Assembly: GCA_029204225.1 (NCBI GenBank)
Contig: CM055100.1
Span: 24,251,106-24,315,105 of the forward strand
Length of the DNA stretch: 64,000 nt
DNA from: Diphasiastrum complanatum
Taxonomy: Eukaryota > Streptophyta > Lycopodiopsida > Lycopodiales > Lycopodiaceae
Direction of reading: 5' to 3'
In this document: positions 11,978 through 42,450 of the stretch, in pieces
Layout of the letters: each line of letters starts with the position of its first letter
How positions within the stretch are numbered: the first letter of the stretch is position 1
Made by a program: the position numbers and the translations under genes
The notes under the pieces: model-generated
Databases searched by the model: none
Seen by the model: the letters and a program-made list of their open reading frames with translations, nothing else
Told to the model about the DNA's origin: nothing

Positions 11978-14470
11978 TTAATGTGGATCTTGAAAACTTT
12001 TGATTTTCAAATTCAACATGATGTTGAATCTGAGATGGTGCTCCTTTGACAGAGCCTTTGTAAAGTAATCTGCTGCCATTGATTTTGTCCTACAATAGAC
12101 TAAGGATACCTCCTTGATTTGCACTTTCTCTCTCAAATAGTCATATATGATTTCGATATGCTTGCTTCGAGAATGAAATCTCGGATTGAGAGAGAGAGCT
12201 ATGGTGCTTTGGTTGTCACAAAAGATGGTCATTGGATGTCAATATGCAAGGTCGATTTCTACTAGCAGGTGTCTCAGCCAAATTGCCTCCTTTGTAGCAT
12301 TCGTCGCAACAATGTACTCTGATTCGGTTGATGATAATGCTATTGAGGTCTGCTTGTTGATGATAATGCTATTGAGGTCTGCTTTCAACTGTTCCAAGAG
12401 ATTGGACCTTGATTGTATAAATATACAAATCCAAAAATAGACCCTCTGGTATCAATATCTCATGCCCAATCTACATCTGTGTATCTTTCAAGTATGTTGG
12501 TAGATTGGCTTCCTCCATAACAGATGCTAAATTGTTTGGTTGTCTGGATGTACTTCATGACCTTTGTGAGCGCTTTCCAATGGGTTAGACCTGGATTCGA
12601 TAGGAACTGACTGAGTGAATTGATTGAATATGGAATTTCAGGTCGAGTGCAGATCATTGCATACATCACTGAGCCGATGATGGAGTGAAACGGATATTGC
12701 TTTATCTCCTCCTTTTCTGCCTCAGTTTGAGGATATTGTTCCTTTGACAACTTTAGTCCAAGGTCGAGTGGAAAGTAGCTCAGCTTGCAGTTGGCCATTC
12801 CATACTTCTCCACATACTTCTCCAACATGTTTGTGAGATATCTCTGCTGGCTGATGAAAATCAAGCAGTTGGGTCGAATTCGAAAATTTTCGATTCCGAG
12901 ACAATAGTGGGCTGGACCCATATCAGTCATTTTGTACTCCTAGGCCAGCATGCATTTTTTTGTCCTTCATCAGATTCAGATTATTACTAAATAATAGTGT
13001 ATCATCCACATAGAGAGTGATGATGATGAAGAAATTCGATACAGACTGCTAAATTTGGAATGAAGTCATTCTCAATAAGAGATACATTGATTTTTTGGAA
13101 CCAAGCCCTGGGTGACTATTTCAGCCCATAGAGTGCCTTGTGGATTTTGCATACAAGGTGTTGCTTACCCCTCAGCTCGTATCCTTCTGATTGTGACATA
13201 AAGATTTCATCTTCAATGGTCCAATTGAGGAAAGCAATCTGGACATTCATTGGATGGACTTCGAGATCTGTTGCGGCTGCAAAGGAAAGTAATACTCGGA
13301 TCGAAGCATATTACTGGGCTGAAGGTCTCGGAATAATCCAGATCTGGAATCTGGGAATAGCCTTTGGCGACCAGCCTGGCTTTGTATCGATTCAGCCTTT
13401 CAACATCATACTTCACCTTAAATATCCATTTGCATGGAATCGGATTTCTTCCCTTTGGCAGCTCAGTGACTGTCCACATTTGATTCTCTATCAAAGAATC
13501 ATATTCAGTGTCCATCGCTGCTTTCCATTGATCAGCATTAGGTGTAGACATTGCTTCCGAAACTGTATTTGGTTCCTGCACGAAGTAGCAAACTGCATCG
13601 TCCATAGATTTGGATGGAGGCTGTCTTAATCGATTTGATCTTCTTGGCTGAATTTTGACCCCTTGCTGTTCAGGCTCATTTTTCGAGTTTGTATTGATTT
13701 CCTGATTTTCAATCTTGGAATCTTTTTCGATATATGGATCAGAAATTTCTTCAATACTTGGATCGAAAATTTCTCGAGCTTCTCTCTTGTGGTTGATAAA
13801 TTGATCTTCCACAAAAATGACATCTCTACTTGTGAATGATTTTTCTGTTTCCAGATTGTAGAGCTTGTATGCCTTGTGATCTAGGGAGTAGCCAACGAAA
13901 ATCGATTTTGTGTTTTTGTCATCCAGCTTCTTCCTAAGATCTTCAGGGATCTGAGCATAAGCAATGCAACCAAACACTCTTATATTCTTGAGTGATGGTT
14001 TCGATTCTGTCCACACCTCATAAGGTGTCTTGCCATTCAGGGCTTTGGTGGTGGATCGATTTTATAGATAGGTGGCTGTTGAGACAGCTTATGCTCAAAA
14101 TTCCTTCAGAAGAGAGGCATGGGCCAGCATGCTCTTGGCACTTTCGATGTGTCTGATTCTTCCGTTCAGCGATATCATTTGACTGAGGTGAGTAGCTTGT
14201 TGTGAATTGTTAATGTATTCTGTTGGCTTTGCAAAACTCCTTAAATTCAATGGAGATAAATTCTCCCCCTCCAAAAATCTGTGCGTAGAGTTTTGATCTT
14301 CCTCTGGGTCTAATTTTTAGCAGACGCCTTGAACTACATGAAGAATTTGAATGCCTCTGATTTATCTTTAGAAAATTGGTTGCATCCTTTGAGAGAAGTC
14401 GTCGATGAAGGTCAGGAGATATAGAGCTCCCCATTTGGAAGCAGTCTATATCGGGCCACAAATGTCGCTA
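11978..14470 (-). pseudogene. Copia 2 pol: integrase, RT and RNase H, broken
   Basis: The longest frame (13213-14016) carries the end of integrase (NIRVFGCIAYAQIP, FVGYSLDHKAYKLYN, SRDVIFVED), a charged linker, and the RT start (NQMWTVTELPKGRNPIPCKW, YKARLVAKGYSQ). The frame at 12460-12930 holds the end of RT (DMGPAHYCLGIE, RPEIPYSINSLSQF). The frame at 11978-12232 holds the RNase H C-terminus (DNQSTIALSLNPRFHSRSKH, SMAADYFTKALS). At 14210-14461 the integrase core end FKEFCKANRIH is visible. The stretch expected to hold the YVDD motif (12930-13210) has no clean frame. Confidence 0.75.
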
Positions 14471-15074
14471 TGTACAAGATCTAGCAGGCCCTTGGAAGTA
14501 TGAACTGAGTCAGAAATGAAAGGACTTCTAGCATGCTTGCTGATTATACAACTTTCACATGGAGAAATTGGCTTCCTGACAAAAGGCAGATCTTGTACTA
14601 GTTTCTAAGTCGACATTTGTTGAATACTATTGAAGTTCAAATGGCCTAATCTGAAATGCCAAAGCATATCAGATGATTCATAAGTTGAGATGTGAAGAGC
14701 TTGACTGTTGGAAGAATAACAATGGTTGAGTTTGTAGAGATTGTCACTTCTTCTCCCAAAAGCTAAAACTTTTCAAGATTTTTCAAGATGGTGCAGCCGG
14801 CTGTATCGAATTCGACCCTTCGACCTAAATCAGTGATTCTGCTAACTGATAATGCAGAATAGTTTATGCTTTAATTGGAAAGATGAAATGTTCGAATTCG
14901 ATCCTGAGCCAAAAATTCGAACCTGAGTCAAAATTCGATTCTGACTGCATATTGCTGTTCTATTTGGATCTGAACTTCTCATTTTTGAAAATATAGAGCT
15001 TGAGGATCCGACCCTGTGCACCTGAGGAGGTTGCAGATCTTCTGGCCTCCTCTTGTTGAAATAATAAAATCACT

Positions 15075-15677
15075 CTTGCACTGTTAGCACGTTAAGTCAA
15101 TTCATGTCTAATTCTAGGATCTCTCATTAGAAAGCATTAAAGAGAGTGATGAAATATATTCAAGGAAGTTTAGATCACATTTTATGTTATGATCAAAATG
15201 TTGTCGACCCACTCGTCTGCGAGGCTACTCCGACTCAGATTGGGGAGGAAATGCCTCAACCAGAAAATCCACTTTCGGGTTTTGTTTCCTTCTGGCGGGG
15301 GGACCGATTTCGTGGTACTCAAGAAAGCATAAATCAATTGCGCTTCTTTCAACCGAGGCAGAATACATCACAGCATGTCAAGCTTCAAAAGAGGCTATAT
15401 GGATCAGGTCAGTACTTCTCGACTTACATCACACTCACTTCAATGCTAGTACCATTTTGTGTGACAATTTGAGTTGTATTTTATTGTCGCTGAATCCCAG
15501 ATTTCATGGCAAGTCTAAGCACATAGAAATCTAGTTTCATTTCAATTTTCTCAGGGCAAGTGATTCTTCAATAATGTTCCACAACAAATATGGTTGTAGA
15601 CATCTTCACCAAAGCACTTCCCAGGAACAAGCATCAAAAGTTTTTCAGTATGCTAAAACTGTGACCTTAAGAGGGAC
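15075..15677 (+). pseudogene. Copia 1 RNase H remnant
   Basis: Three shifted plus-strand frames read RVMKYIQGSLDHILCYD, then SDWGGN with STFGF, then ALLSTEAEYI and SLNPRFHGKSKHIE. These are the ordered RNase H signatures of copia elements. The remnant runs straight into a purine-rich tract (AAGAGGGAC) and the 3' LTR at 15678, in the correct order for copia 1. Confidence 0.7.
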
Positions 15678-16408
15678 TGTTGGAAAGTAAGTCCACAGTT
15701 TACTCCTTGGTGATAATTTCTATTTCAAGATTTTTTCTGCACTTTTATGATCATTGATCTAGGATCAAAAGCAACCTACTTTGGTTCTATGTCTGCTCAT
15801 CTGATACCTGTAGGAATCACAAAACTCAGACAGCCGAATTATTCGAAGAACGACTACATCGGGCTTCTAGGTAATCTTCATCCATGGATCAAAGATTAAA
15901 GGGTAACCAATACTATTCTCTTTTTCACATTCGAATGTTAAGTCAAGTTATTTGAAGGACATTGAAGACTTGGCCATCTTCAACAACTTCAACAAATCCT
16001 CTTTTTTAACAAGTCTGCAAAAATACACTATCTTCGAAACAGTCTGCATAATTGAACTGTTTTTCGCACAGTTCACATTTTTCTGAAAGGTGAAAAATGC
16101 AAAGTGCTCGCCTGCTTCGACGAAATATTAGTTCCAAATTTATTGTCGCATTTTTTCAAAATGCGAGAAATGCGACAACTTGTGCATTCCAACGACTTCG
16201 AGTTGTTTGATCGAAACCACCGCAAGGAACCGCCAAGGCACCTTAGAGTCAATGCTATGGTCACTATGCGAAGCAACCACTAAGGCACTACGAGGAACCG
16301 CCAAGGCAGCAGCCAAGGCTCTGCCTAGCCACCGCAAGACTCTGTAGAATACCGCAGCAACTACGGTTGCGGTCAATATGCAGTTGCGACAAGCACCGCC
16401 ATATCAAT
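15678..16408 (+). repeat. 3' LTR of copia 1, truncated
   Basis: It starts TGTTGGAAAGTAAGTCC and aligns with 9421 to about 10141. It stops abruptly at CACCGCCATAT near 16408, roughly half the 5' LTR length. Local indels exist between the copies, such as an extra GCCAAGGCAGCAGCC segment near 16300. Confidence 0.7.
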
Positions 16409-19310
16409 CTTCCATGATAATCAATTAATCAACAACGAAAAATTAGGACACTTATGGGGTAACTAGGAGAAGAGAGGGGCGGCAATGAATCAAAGGGAGG
16501 AAGATGAAGATGGCCAAAAAAGAAAAACTTAACAGTTGAAGATGATGGGATAAAGTGCTCTAATACCATGTTATGAACTTGATCACAAATATTAGCATCA
16601 AATGAAATATAAAGATGGAAGTATCATTCACAAAGGAATGCCCAACTAAGAAAACTTATTGAACAACAATGGTCACTGATAGCTCAGGCTAATCTCCAAC
16701 TAAGCTCCCACATTAAAAAAAATTCCCCTACAAGAAGCTCAGGACACCAATCTTAATAATCTACTAAATGATAGTCTTGGCCCTTATTTATACCAATTTA
16801 GCATTAATCCAGAAGGTTGCATGTGAGAACGCATGTAGGGCACCAAACTTAGGGCGTTTACAATGAAATTGTCTTATTTATTGAAGCCGTGTTCATAACA
16901 AGGGAGGTCCAAACTTGATAAAATAATGTCATAAACGGGTTGCGAGTCCCAAAAGTGAGCTGGTATTCATAGGACTATTTGTTGAGAATTATGGAATGTG
17001 TGCCATGACACTTTGAAAATCAACAAGCGATATAGATGGTAACAATTCCAAAACCATCTCCATAACTTGGCACTAATGACTATAAACGACTATCCTCTAT
17101 CATGTAAACCTTCTTTGATGTTATAATCTCCAACCTTTTTTTCCAAAAAAAAAATGAAAGAGACAACCTTCTTTAGAAGTCAAATAGTAGGGTTTCCAAC
17201 AAATGGTCAACAACGAAAAGCACTTTCCCAAGGGTGCCTTATTGCTAGTAACTTGTTACTAGGAAACCGAAGCAACTACCACAACTCAATTTTGATTAAA
17301 AATGAGAAAGTTTAGGCAACAAATGTTGCTTTAAGTCTACAAAGAAAGAATGGTTAGAGAAAATTCATCTAGAGAGGGGGAAAAATTTACCCTTCCCAAT
17401 TTCTCAAGAAAGTATTCTTATATCAAGATATGAACACAATCACATATATTCATATACATAAAGCACAATGTGAGAATCAAGTGCAAGAAACATATGCAAA
17501 GAACGAAGGTGTAAGAAGCTTCTAGAGGATCAATCAAATGTTCAAATAATCAATATGGAGGGAAATAATGCACCCCCAAGTAGGACCCACACTCTAGCTA
17601 ATTAACTAAAATAGCAACATAATATAAAAATGAATAAAGTGGCCCTTGGGACTATCTATAAAAAAGAAGGGACCTATAAGCTAACATATGAAAAAATAGG
17701 GATTGGATGTCTATAACTAGTCAAGAAGTATTCTGTAAGACCACCCCAAGGAGACTAGTTCTTGAAACATAATGTTTTAGGCCTTGAAAGAAAGGCAAAG
17801 TTGTCCCGATCATCTTAGAAAGACCTTTCGCTACCTTTTTTGGAAGAATGTCTAAGGGATGACAAAGTGAACGTCTAAGAGATGACAACATTTATGTTCG
17901 AGTACAAGGTCTTTCTATGGGATCATAACATGGCTCTTGCCATTTCTAGGAACTACATCATGTCTTGTCATGCTAGCCTTCAAGGCATAGCTTCTATACT
18001 AGTCTATACTAGTCATGTGTTAGGACTCCGATCTTGCTACAAATGTCAAAGGGGTGACTTCAGGGTATCAAGATAATTATGGATGAGGATTTCAAACATC
18101 TAATGTAAAAGACGGATGAGAAGCCTATTCGACGAGTATAAGGAGGGGCTCCTACCTCATATCTCTTCATATATACTTAATCATTTGAGGCCATTTACCT
18201 ACTTCCTACATAAAATTAGTAGACTAAAGCCACCATTGAAACTAACAATTTTTGGCATAGAACAACCAAATTAGGACTAGCTCCAAACTTCTCTAGCCAT
18301 TTACCTACTTCCTACATAGAATTAGTAGACTAAAGCCACAATTGAGAATAACCTTTTTTGGCACAGAACAACCAAATTAGGACTAGCTCCAAAGTTCTCT
18401 AGCCATTTACCTACTTCCTACATAAAATTAGTAGACTAAAGCCACAATTGAGACTATTAACATTTTTTGGCATAGGACAACCAAATTAGGACTAGCTCCA
18501 AACTTGATGTTATTCTCAATAAAATTATTCCCTTTTCTGTGTTAACTAAGGTGACCCATTCAAAAGCATGAAAAACACAAAATCTCACAGAATTCTAGAT
18601 AAAGGTTGATTTGCATTTAAGAAACATGAACTTGCTATGGCTTGGATGAAATTACTAACAATGATTCCTTTTTAGAAACCTTTGTAAAAAGAACCTATGA
18701 TCCAAAGACTTTCCCACAAAGGTGCTCCAAGACTCCAAAAGGTAATTAGAGAATAAGAGATTTTGAAGCCTATGAGAGACAAACAAGTCCCACTTGTTCT
18801 CTTCTAGTTAGACCCTTACAATTGCAATAAAGATTATGTCAAAATGGCAATAAAGATCATGTCAAAATGGCAATCAAGCCTTTATCAAAACTACACAATT
18901 TCATTTGAAAAAAAAAAATGCCTAAATGGTATAATAACCTATACTTGAATAGACCACTTAAAAAATCCAATGAGAACCTCAAGGTGTAAACATGGGCCAA
19001 AATAGTTAAGAGAATGTACTTTCAAAAAGTGATAATCCTCTTCAAAATTATGTATTGTTTGATAGTCTCAACACACTTTGGTTCCACGTAGTCATGGATC
19101 GATTTTTATGATTGAAAATGTTCAAGATGATAGGAGACAGTTTATGAACTGAACAGATTAACAACCTGCTCAGTGTGCAAAGCCTAAGATCAAATTCGAT
19201 GATTGTTTTGATACCAATTGGCATCTAAAGAAGATTGTGAATGAATACAAAAATTTCAAAATATCAAACTACATACATGCCATAAATTCAAAATTTCCAA
19301 GCAAAATTAC
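16409..19310. other. Non-coding stretch 3' of POC1, with LTR-like junction and tandem array
   Basis: No protein family is recognised. At 16557-16568 the minus strand reads TGGTATTAGAGC, close to the copia primer-binding site, preceded by ATAACA. This suggests the end of a minus-strand LTR starting at 16569. Near 19215-19225 the minus strand has TTGGTATCAAAAC, another primer-site-like sequence. A three-copy tandem array lies at 18191-18505. The expected last exon of POC1 should lie somewhere here or further left, but I could not find it. Confidence 0.4.
18191..18505. repeat. Tandem repeat, 3 copies of about 106 bp
   Basis: Copies begin CCATTTACCTACTTCCTACA at 18191, 18297 and 18403, an exact 106-bp period. 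Each contains TTAGTAGACTAAAGCCAC and ACCAAATTAGGACTAGCTCC. Copies differ by a few substitutions and small indels. No coding signal. Confidence 0.9.
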
Positions 19311-36448
<17,138 letters not shown>

Positions 36449-37973
36449 AACCACCAATCAGATTATGCAGGCGATGCAACAATGGCTGGATCGTCCCGCT
36501 CCTTCTCGAGCTAGATCATCCAGAAAGTCTTGATCAGATCAGAAATGGATCTCGATCGCTATGTCCTGTCTGTCTGAACTCTGGGACTTGAGCAACCGAT
36601 TTGCGTACAGGCGGCTTCCCATCTGCAGATGTGGTCGACAGGGGGCAGACGGGAGGCTCTGGGCTCGGCCAAGATTAGCTCAACTTTCATGTATGTATGT
36701 ATGTATACATGTAGATTGCACATGGATGCATGAAATTTACGTGAAAATCTTCTTACATACAAGATTGGGTGTTGGTAAAGCCAAGTGTGGAGACTCTTAA
36801 CTTGCCCACATGAGGTGTTTCATTCAAATTTGCTAAAGAGCAGAGTGATATTAAACAAATAATCGGTTTCTCCTTCCTGACCACATTAATGGACAGGAAG
36901 CTTTTTTGTGAAGACGAATGGCAACATTCTTTAGAACCTTATGCCTGTAGCCACCTCTGCAAAGGCGTGAGATTAGTTGGTGTAATTTGTAGGCACCTCT
37001 GCAAAGGCGTGGCATTGATTGGTGTAATTCAAGGTCAATTGACATGGTCTATTGAAATTTAACAACCACCAGCATACTTATGGCAAACGCCCGACTTTTA
37101 TGGATTTGAGAAGCCATACTACCCTCGGGTCGACAAAATTCTAAGAACTACGATCTCCACAACCTTCAAAATTTTCTTGAATTTACCAAGTTTAAAGCTA
37201 CAGTGAATCTATTTATAAAAATTTTCTTCCATCATTGTTAATAAATCATAAAGTTTAATGATTACAATATACCAAAGAGCATTACACCCTAGCATTATGC
37301 CTATGATGCCCTTGCTCAAAAGGTAGGTTTTGTGGCTTTTAAGGTTGTCCATAATTTCGAAAATTATGAGGGAATGTTTTTAGATGCCCATGGAATGTGG
37401 ATTGATATTTTCTTAATGCGCATAGCCATTAGATGCTTTATCCAAATTGTGGTCATTTTGCATAAATGTCATTGGCACCCATTGTCATCACTGGATATAG
37501 TTGGTTAATATATTATGTATGAGCAAAGACCTCTGTAAATTAGCCTCTTTTACAAAAAACACCAAGAAAAAATATGGAAAAAAATTAATGTTTATCCACT
37601 TTTAGCCTTGAAAAACACTTCTAGAGGTACACTTTGTTCTCGCTTACATGTTGACAATTCTCTTGGCTTTTTCAACATGTGTCATCTCTTCTATCCTTTG
37701 TTGTCTCAAGTTTGCATCGTTTTGGATACTGATATTATACATGTTGCAACATAAACCAAAATTATATGTAGCATATGCGTCATTTCCTCTTTGTTTTTTT
37801 CATGTCTTGTCAATTCCATGTCGGACACCTCATTCATGATTCCAAATCATTGGTTTGCAACCATTGGCACAAATCCATCCTTTTGTCATTTGCAGATGCT
37901 TGTGGAGTACTTTACTAGTTACTGACCATGCAATTCTTCAAAGATATTTAGTTTAAATTTAACTTTCAAAAAC

Positions 37974-37975
<2 letters not shown>

Positions 37976-38017
<42 letters not shown>
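37976..38017. repeat. (GA)n microsatellite, short
   Basis: GA dinucleotide run of about 42 bp, upstream of POC1 and outside the LTR-like repeats. Confidence 0.97.
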
Positions 38018-38020
<3 letters not shown>

Positions 38021-38769
38021 TGCGGAAGTTGGGGCGGATTTGTGCAATGTGAAAGTTTCATTCACAAAAGAACAAACCTAGATGTGTCGAGATTGGCAAA
38101 ACAATCTCTAATCAAGAAACTAGACTTAATGAGATGCACTTCAACAATGCATTACAATGATCTTCAAAATACTAAAGAATTTTAAATAATATTGAGAATC
38201 TGTTTTGCACACGTAATAATGAAAAAATTCAGACTCTGATTCATGCACAAAAATTAGGTTATAACCGTCAATCACAATGCAAGCTAGGTAAACCAAATAG
38301 TAGACAATGTAGACACCAATCTTCCTCCTCTAATATCAACACCAAAAGGAGGTATGTACATCGACCATTAAAAGAGTAAAGCATTCAACTATCTCTTAGT
38401 TGTAGTAGAATGAATTTGAGAGGGTCTAGAAGTAAGATTATGCCCTAAATCTCCACTATCCATCAAATCATTGGTCTATATTAACTAGCTTGACAATGCC
38501 ATAGTCTTATGAAATATGTAGATAAAACACTATTTAAATGCCATTTGGATCAACTTGGCCCCCTCCACATGATTTCCACACATGTGGCTTTCAATTTGAT
38601 CTTTCTTCAAACTATAGGAATTTTTCATATTTCAATCTCAAGTTGATATTTGCTAAGTTAGACTATTTTTTCACATTCTCTGTCAAATTTAACTTAACAA
38701 AAAAATCACCATCCATGGTTACCATAACCATGATAAATCACCATGCATGCTCACCATAACCATGATAAG

Positions 38770-39178
38770 TCTTTATTACACGTCAGCCTTTGGGACTAGT
38801 CATATAGCGAGGCGAACATGGAGTCCTGATAGTAGTAACGATAGTTCTGAGACATGAGTTGTAGCCGTTAGGTTCGAACATCTCACGGAGAGTGTCGAGT
38901 CAATAGCGTCGACTATCAATTATGTCGAGTCAACGGATTGTCAACTAGAAGGATACGAATCTAGCGAATGGTGACTCGTTGACATTTGTTTGTCTTATTT
39001 GGTTGACTTGTGGAGTGTCGAATTTATCTCAAACTTGTGTGTATTTCTATAGGTTCCTCATTTGTAGCAGGTTCCCTACCAGGTCTGGGACTCTGTGGAT
39101 ATTTGAATGAAGTAGCTGGTAATAAATATATTGGGAACTGGACCGAACGGGGCTTGAAGTGGAATTAAAATTCTAACA
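38770..39178 (-). repeat. Probable copia-type 3' LTR (minus strand)
   Basis: On the minus strand a purine run (TTAAGGAAGAG) is followed by TGTTAGAATTTTAATTCC starting at 39178, the classic polypurine tract to LTR junction. The far end near 38770 is a guess. No copia pol frame survives above it. Confidence 0.45.
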
Positions 39179-39560
39179 CTCTTCCTTAATTTGGCTTCAA
39201 ACACTTAGATAATCTTCAAATTTAATGTTTTCTTAAACAAAAGATGCTTGTCTTTAATATTTAATATGAGAGCTCTACCATCTCTAGATTTTTACTTGGC
39301 TATAAGATTTGCATCTTGTTTTGGTAGGATTGAAGATCCATCGACCACATCCCATTATTCCAACAATATCATTTTCTTGCGATATTTCCACATGTGAAAG
39401 TCGTCGCCATTGAATTGCTTAATGGGTCTTCAGTAATCAGACTCTCTCTCAATATTGTCGTTTGTGTCAAGTTCATCCGATTCATTTCTAGTATTTTCAA
39501 CATTCAAGAAACTTGGAGATATTTCTATATCCTCATCAATTATATTTGTGTTGTCAATAT

Positions 39561-39842
39561 TCAAGTCCTCCATTTCATTTTCAATATATGCATTTTTGAA
39601 TCATGTCTTGTGCATGGGTTAACTTGGACAACATACCACCACTTGTTATTTAGTCGATTCGATGATATCTGAAAAGTCCATGCTTGATGTCTTGGTTGAA
39701 TTGATAGCAAAAAATCCACTATGATCCCTTTTTTCACAATTGCATTTGACCCTTGATAGTTGATTTTGAACCATTTCACATCAAACAAAAAATATTTATC
39801 ATTTTCACCAGAACACATCTCGTATATATCTTGAATAGTCAT
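39561..39842 (-). pseudogene. Possible DUF4216-like fragment of a CACTA transposon
   Basis: The 93-codon minus-strand frame contains FDVKWFKINYQGSNA, AWTFQISSNR and KWWYVVQVNP. The spacing resembles the DUF4216 domain of En/Spm (CACTA) transposase-associated proteins, which has a W-F motif and a WHVV-type ending. The match is from memory of the family and weak, and no terminal repeats were found. Confidence 0.35.
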
Positions 39843-42450
39843 GCATACTCAATCTCTCCAAAAATGGGACTTTGGTCTCGTGTACTACTCCAACCTACTT
39901 GATTGAAAGATGTCTTTCAGTTACACTATCACGTCTTAGAGTCCATAGAAAATATCCTTCGCCTCTTATTCCTTTGTGTCGTATTTTGCTCATAAGGCGA
40001 TTCACACTATTGGCAGACAAAGGCTTAAGCTAAAAGACATATATAAGCATGATGGTTATATTATTATGGAAAAGGGAGATTCTGTGATGTCCATGACGAC
40101 CTAGTCTGACCAACTGTGTCCAAAGCCTAAAGTATGATGGCATCTTATCAAGTTTTTTTGTTTTCACAAGATGCACAATGTACTTGCAACCAATAAGTTT
40201 AGAAATTTCTATATCGGAATTTTATGAATTCAACAAGCACAATTTGCTCATGTGTAGAGAATCAAACAAGGAATGTATTTTACCTCCAAACAACTCTCTT
40301 TGTGCTACTCTTTATGTCTAGTTGCTCTTTGGCTCCTTTTGCTGGTTCCATGTCGCACTCAATAGCAGAGAACATTTTTTTTTCTAAATTGCAGTTTGAC
40401 ATCCGTGAAGTAATCTTGCAATGACTCGGCACTATCAATATGCAATGGCCCTAAAAAAATAAAATATTGCATTAGCATATTTCACTTTAACATTGATATG
40501 CAATGTGAGTGCAACATAGTTTTTTATATTTAAGCAAGCACAACCTATGAGGAATATTCACTCAATGCCATGCATTCCTGAAGAACTTTCACAACCGTGT
40601 CCAACAAGTGCTCCAACCAAGTTTCCTTGGTAACCCATGTTGTCAGCTCTTTGTCGCTCTTCGGGACCCCAAATTGTCTTGATATTGGGCCAGTGCACCA
40701 CTTTAATCACTCACACTTTGTATCATTCGAGCATGTTGAATAATGCAAGTGGTGTAGTTTTTTCAAGCCTGGGAGTGATCCCCATGCCTGATTGTTCTAT
40801 GATGCTAACCAACTAAAACCATTCTTGGCCAAGGGCTGGGTTTACCACACCCAACATCTTATCCATCTTGCTTGTCCATCATGAATGAACCAAAGTCTCA
40901 GCATCTTTTAAAGTCTTATAAGCTTTATCTAGACCAGCATTAAATTTCTAGCGCGCATCTTCTAGATCACTCTTTATATCATTCTATTTGCATCAACACT
41001 TAAATTAGTTTATTTGTATACTTTGAAAATATCAACAAACTTAAACATTGAAAATACACGCACCTCATAGAGAATGCGAGCTAGCATAAACTATGTGAGA
41101 GGGTACCACATGGCGTCGCCCCACTTCTTGAATTCTTTCCACTTCGAAAAAGACTTTCTAAGATATTCAGTAGAGCACCCACATAGCTGGTGCACAAATT
41201 TTCACATGAACATTGTGTTCATAAAAGGGTGGGGATTTGAGAAGAGAAATTATGACCCATAAGGATGCATAAGCTTGTAAACAAATCTCAGTCGTCAAGG
41301 GGTCTTCAGTGCCATCCTTTATGCTTGGGAAAGATCTTCTTAGTGACTCTTACACTTGATTCAATGGTCGTTCAATAGTGGCTGGACCTAACAGCCTCAT
41401 CATAGTTTTGCAGTCATTTTGTTGGGTGCAAAGGTCACTAAAAAACTATTCCATCCTATATAAAAATGTTTTAAAAATAAGATGTTCTTGACACACATTA
41501 TGCTCAATATGTGTTTCTCAACACATTGCAGGGGTTCCTCACGATAATCCTACAATCATTTTATTGAGTGCAAATGTTACTAAAAAAAAATCATTCCCCA
41601 GTGAGGTGTTTTTGGGCCCCCAACAAATTTTCAGAATATGATTTTTGGGACACCCACCCATTCTACGATCAATGTGTTTATCGACACTGACTCGTTATCT
41701 CGTCTTACCGCTACCATGGCTTGACAAGCCATTGTATCACCACAATGTAACTCGAGGACTTGCCATTACCAAGGATTCATACTGTGCGGAGACAAGAGGT
41801 AGAGCTGTTATATCATTACAATGTGACTTTGAACACGCATTAGGCAATTTCAAAATCAAGGCAAAAAGCATAAATTCAGGGTGGCGTGCTCCTTTTTAAC
41901 ACTTATTATGTATGATAACAGGTGTTTGTCGACGCATATGATAATGATATAATGGCTCGTCCTCTCATCTTGCCGCAATCCCAAACTCAATCTGAACCAA
42001 TTGATTCAGCCAAGATTTTTAAGTAGACAGACATGTTATTTCTACAGCAAGGCCAAAAGCACGACAAAGACCTCCATTGTGTATGGCTTGCCTTGGCAAG
42101 GAAGTTAAAAGGCCAAGAGAAAGAAAGGAAGAATTGGGTGGGTAAGTGATTTATAAGGGCCAAAATCTACAAACTCCACAAATTAAATCCTTATAATAAT
42201 AATAAATAGTACATAATAACCAGGATTATTATTTTTTAATTATTATTTTACTTTATGTTTAACATTGCTCCACACAATAGTCATAATTCAAACTAAAATA
42301 ATTATAATTAATTATTATTATTATTTCTATAACAATGAAAAAGAAATTCGTTCTAACTTCTTGGTGAGCCTTTCTTTTACCAAGAAAAATATAATACATA
42401 TTCTCGGAAAGCCCACCGTCGTTGGATTTCGTGATGCCTGTTCAGATCTT

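Larger units (their letters stand above)
11350..15065 (-). mobile_element. Ty1/copia retrotransposon 2, 5'-truncated (minus strand)
   Basis: The minus-strand order is integrase (about 14800-14000), RT (about 13800-12460), RNase H (12460-11978), polypurine tract (AAGGAGGAG, 11971-11979), then 3' LTR (11350-11970). The 5' LTR, gag and most of protease are missing, and the left part ends about 15065 where copia 1 RNase H resumes. It lies inside gag of copia 1. That the host element also lost its pol suggests a deletion spanning the junction rather than a simple clean insertion. Confidence 0.75.
9421..16408 (+). mobile_element. Ty1/copia retrotransposon 1, rearranged and nested (plus strand)
   Basis: The 5' LTR (9421-10836) and truncated 3' LTR (15678-16408) are clearly homologous; both carry CTCCTTGGTGATAATTTCTA near the start and GTTGCGACAAGCACCGCCAT further in. 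The primer-binding site TGGTATCAGAGC is at 10840-10851. A broken gag follows (10905-11349). A plus-strand RNase H remnant lies at about 15075-15660, directly before a purine tract and the 3' LTR. Protease, integrase and most of RT are absent. The interior (11350 to about 15065) is occupied by copia element 2 in the opposite orientation. Confidence 0.8.
36500..42430. other. Spacer between POC1 and the XS-domain gene
   Basis: Mostly unrecognised AT-rich sequence. It includes a 42-bp tandem duplication at 36952-36993 and 36994 to about 37030 (CACCTCTGCAAAGGCGTG), a GA microsatellite at 37976-38017, a minus-strand LTR starting at 39178, and a possible CACTA remnant at 39561-39842. No gene model is supported between 39850 and 42430. 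Confidence 0.45.

Noticed and set aside
18191-18505. CRISPR-like array
   Set aside because: Units are contiguous tandem copies without distinct spacers, and the context is a plant nuclear genome.
19060-19230. Frame after TTCTTTTAG at 19.2 kb as the final POC1 exon
   Set aside because: It stays open for about 50 codons in phase, but the sequence does not resemble the POC1 coiled coil and starts with a primer-site-like TTGGTATCAAAAC.
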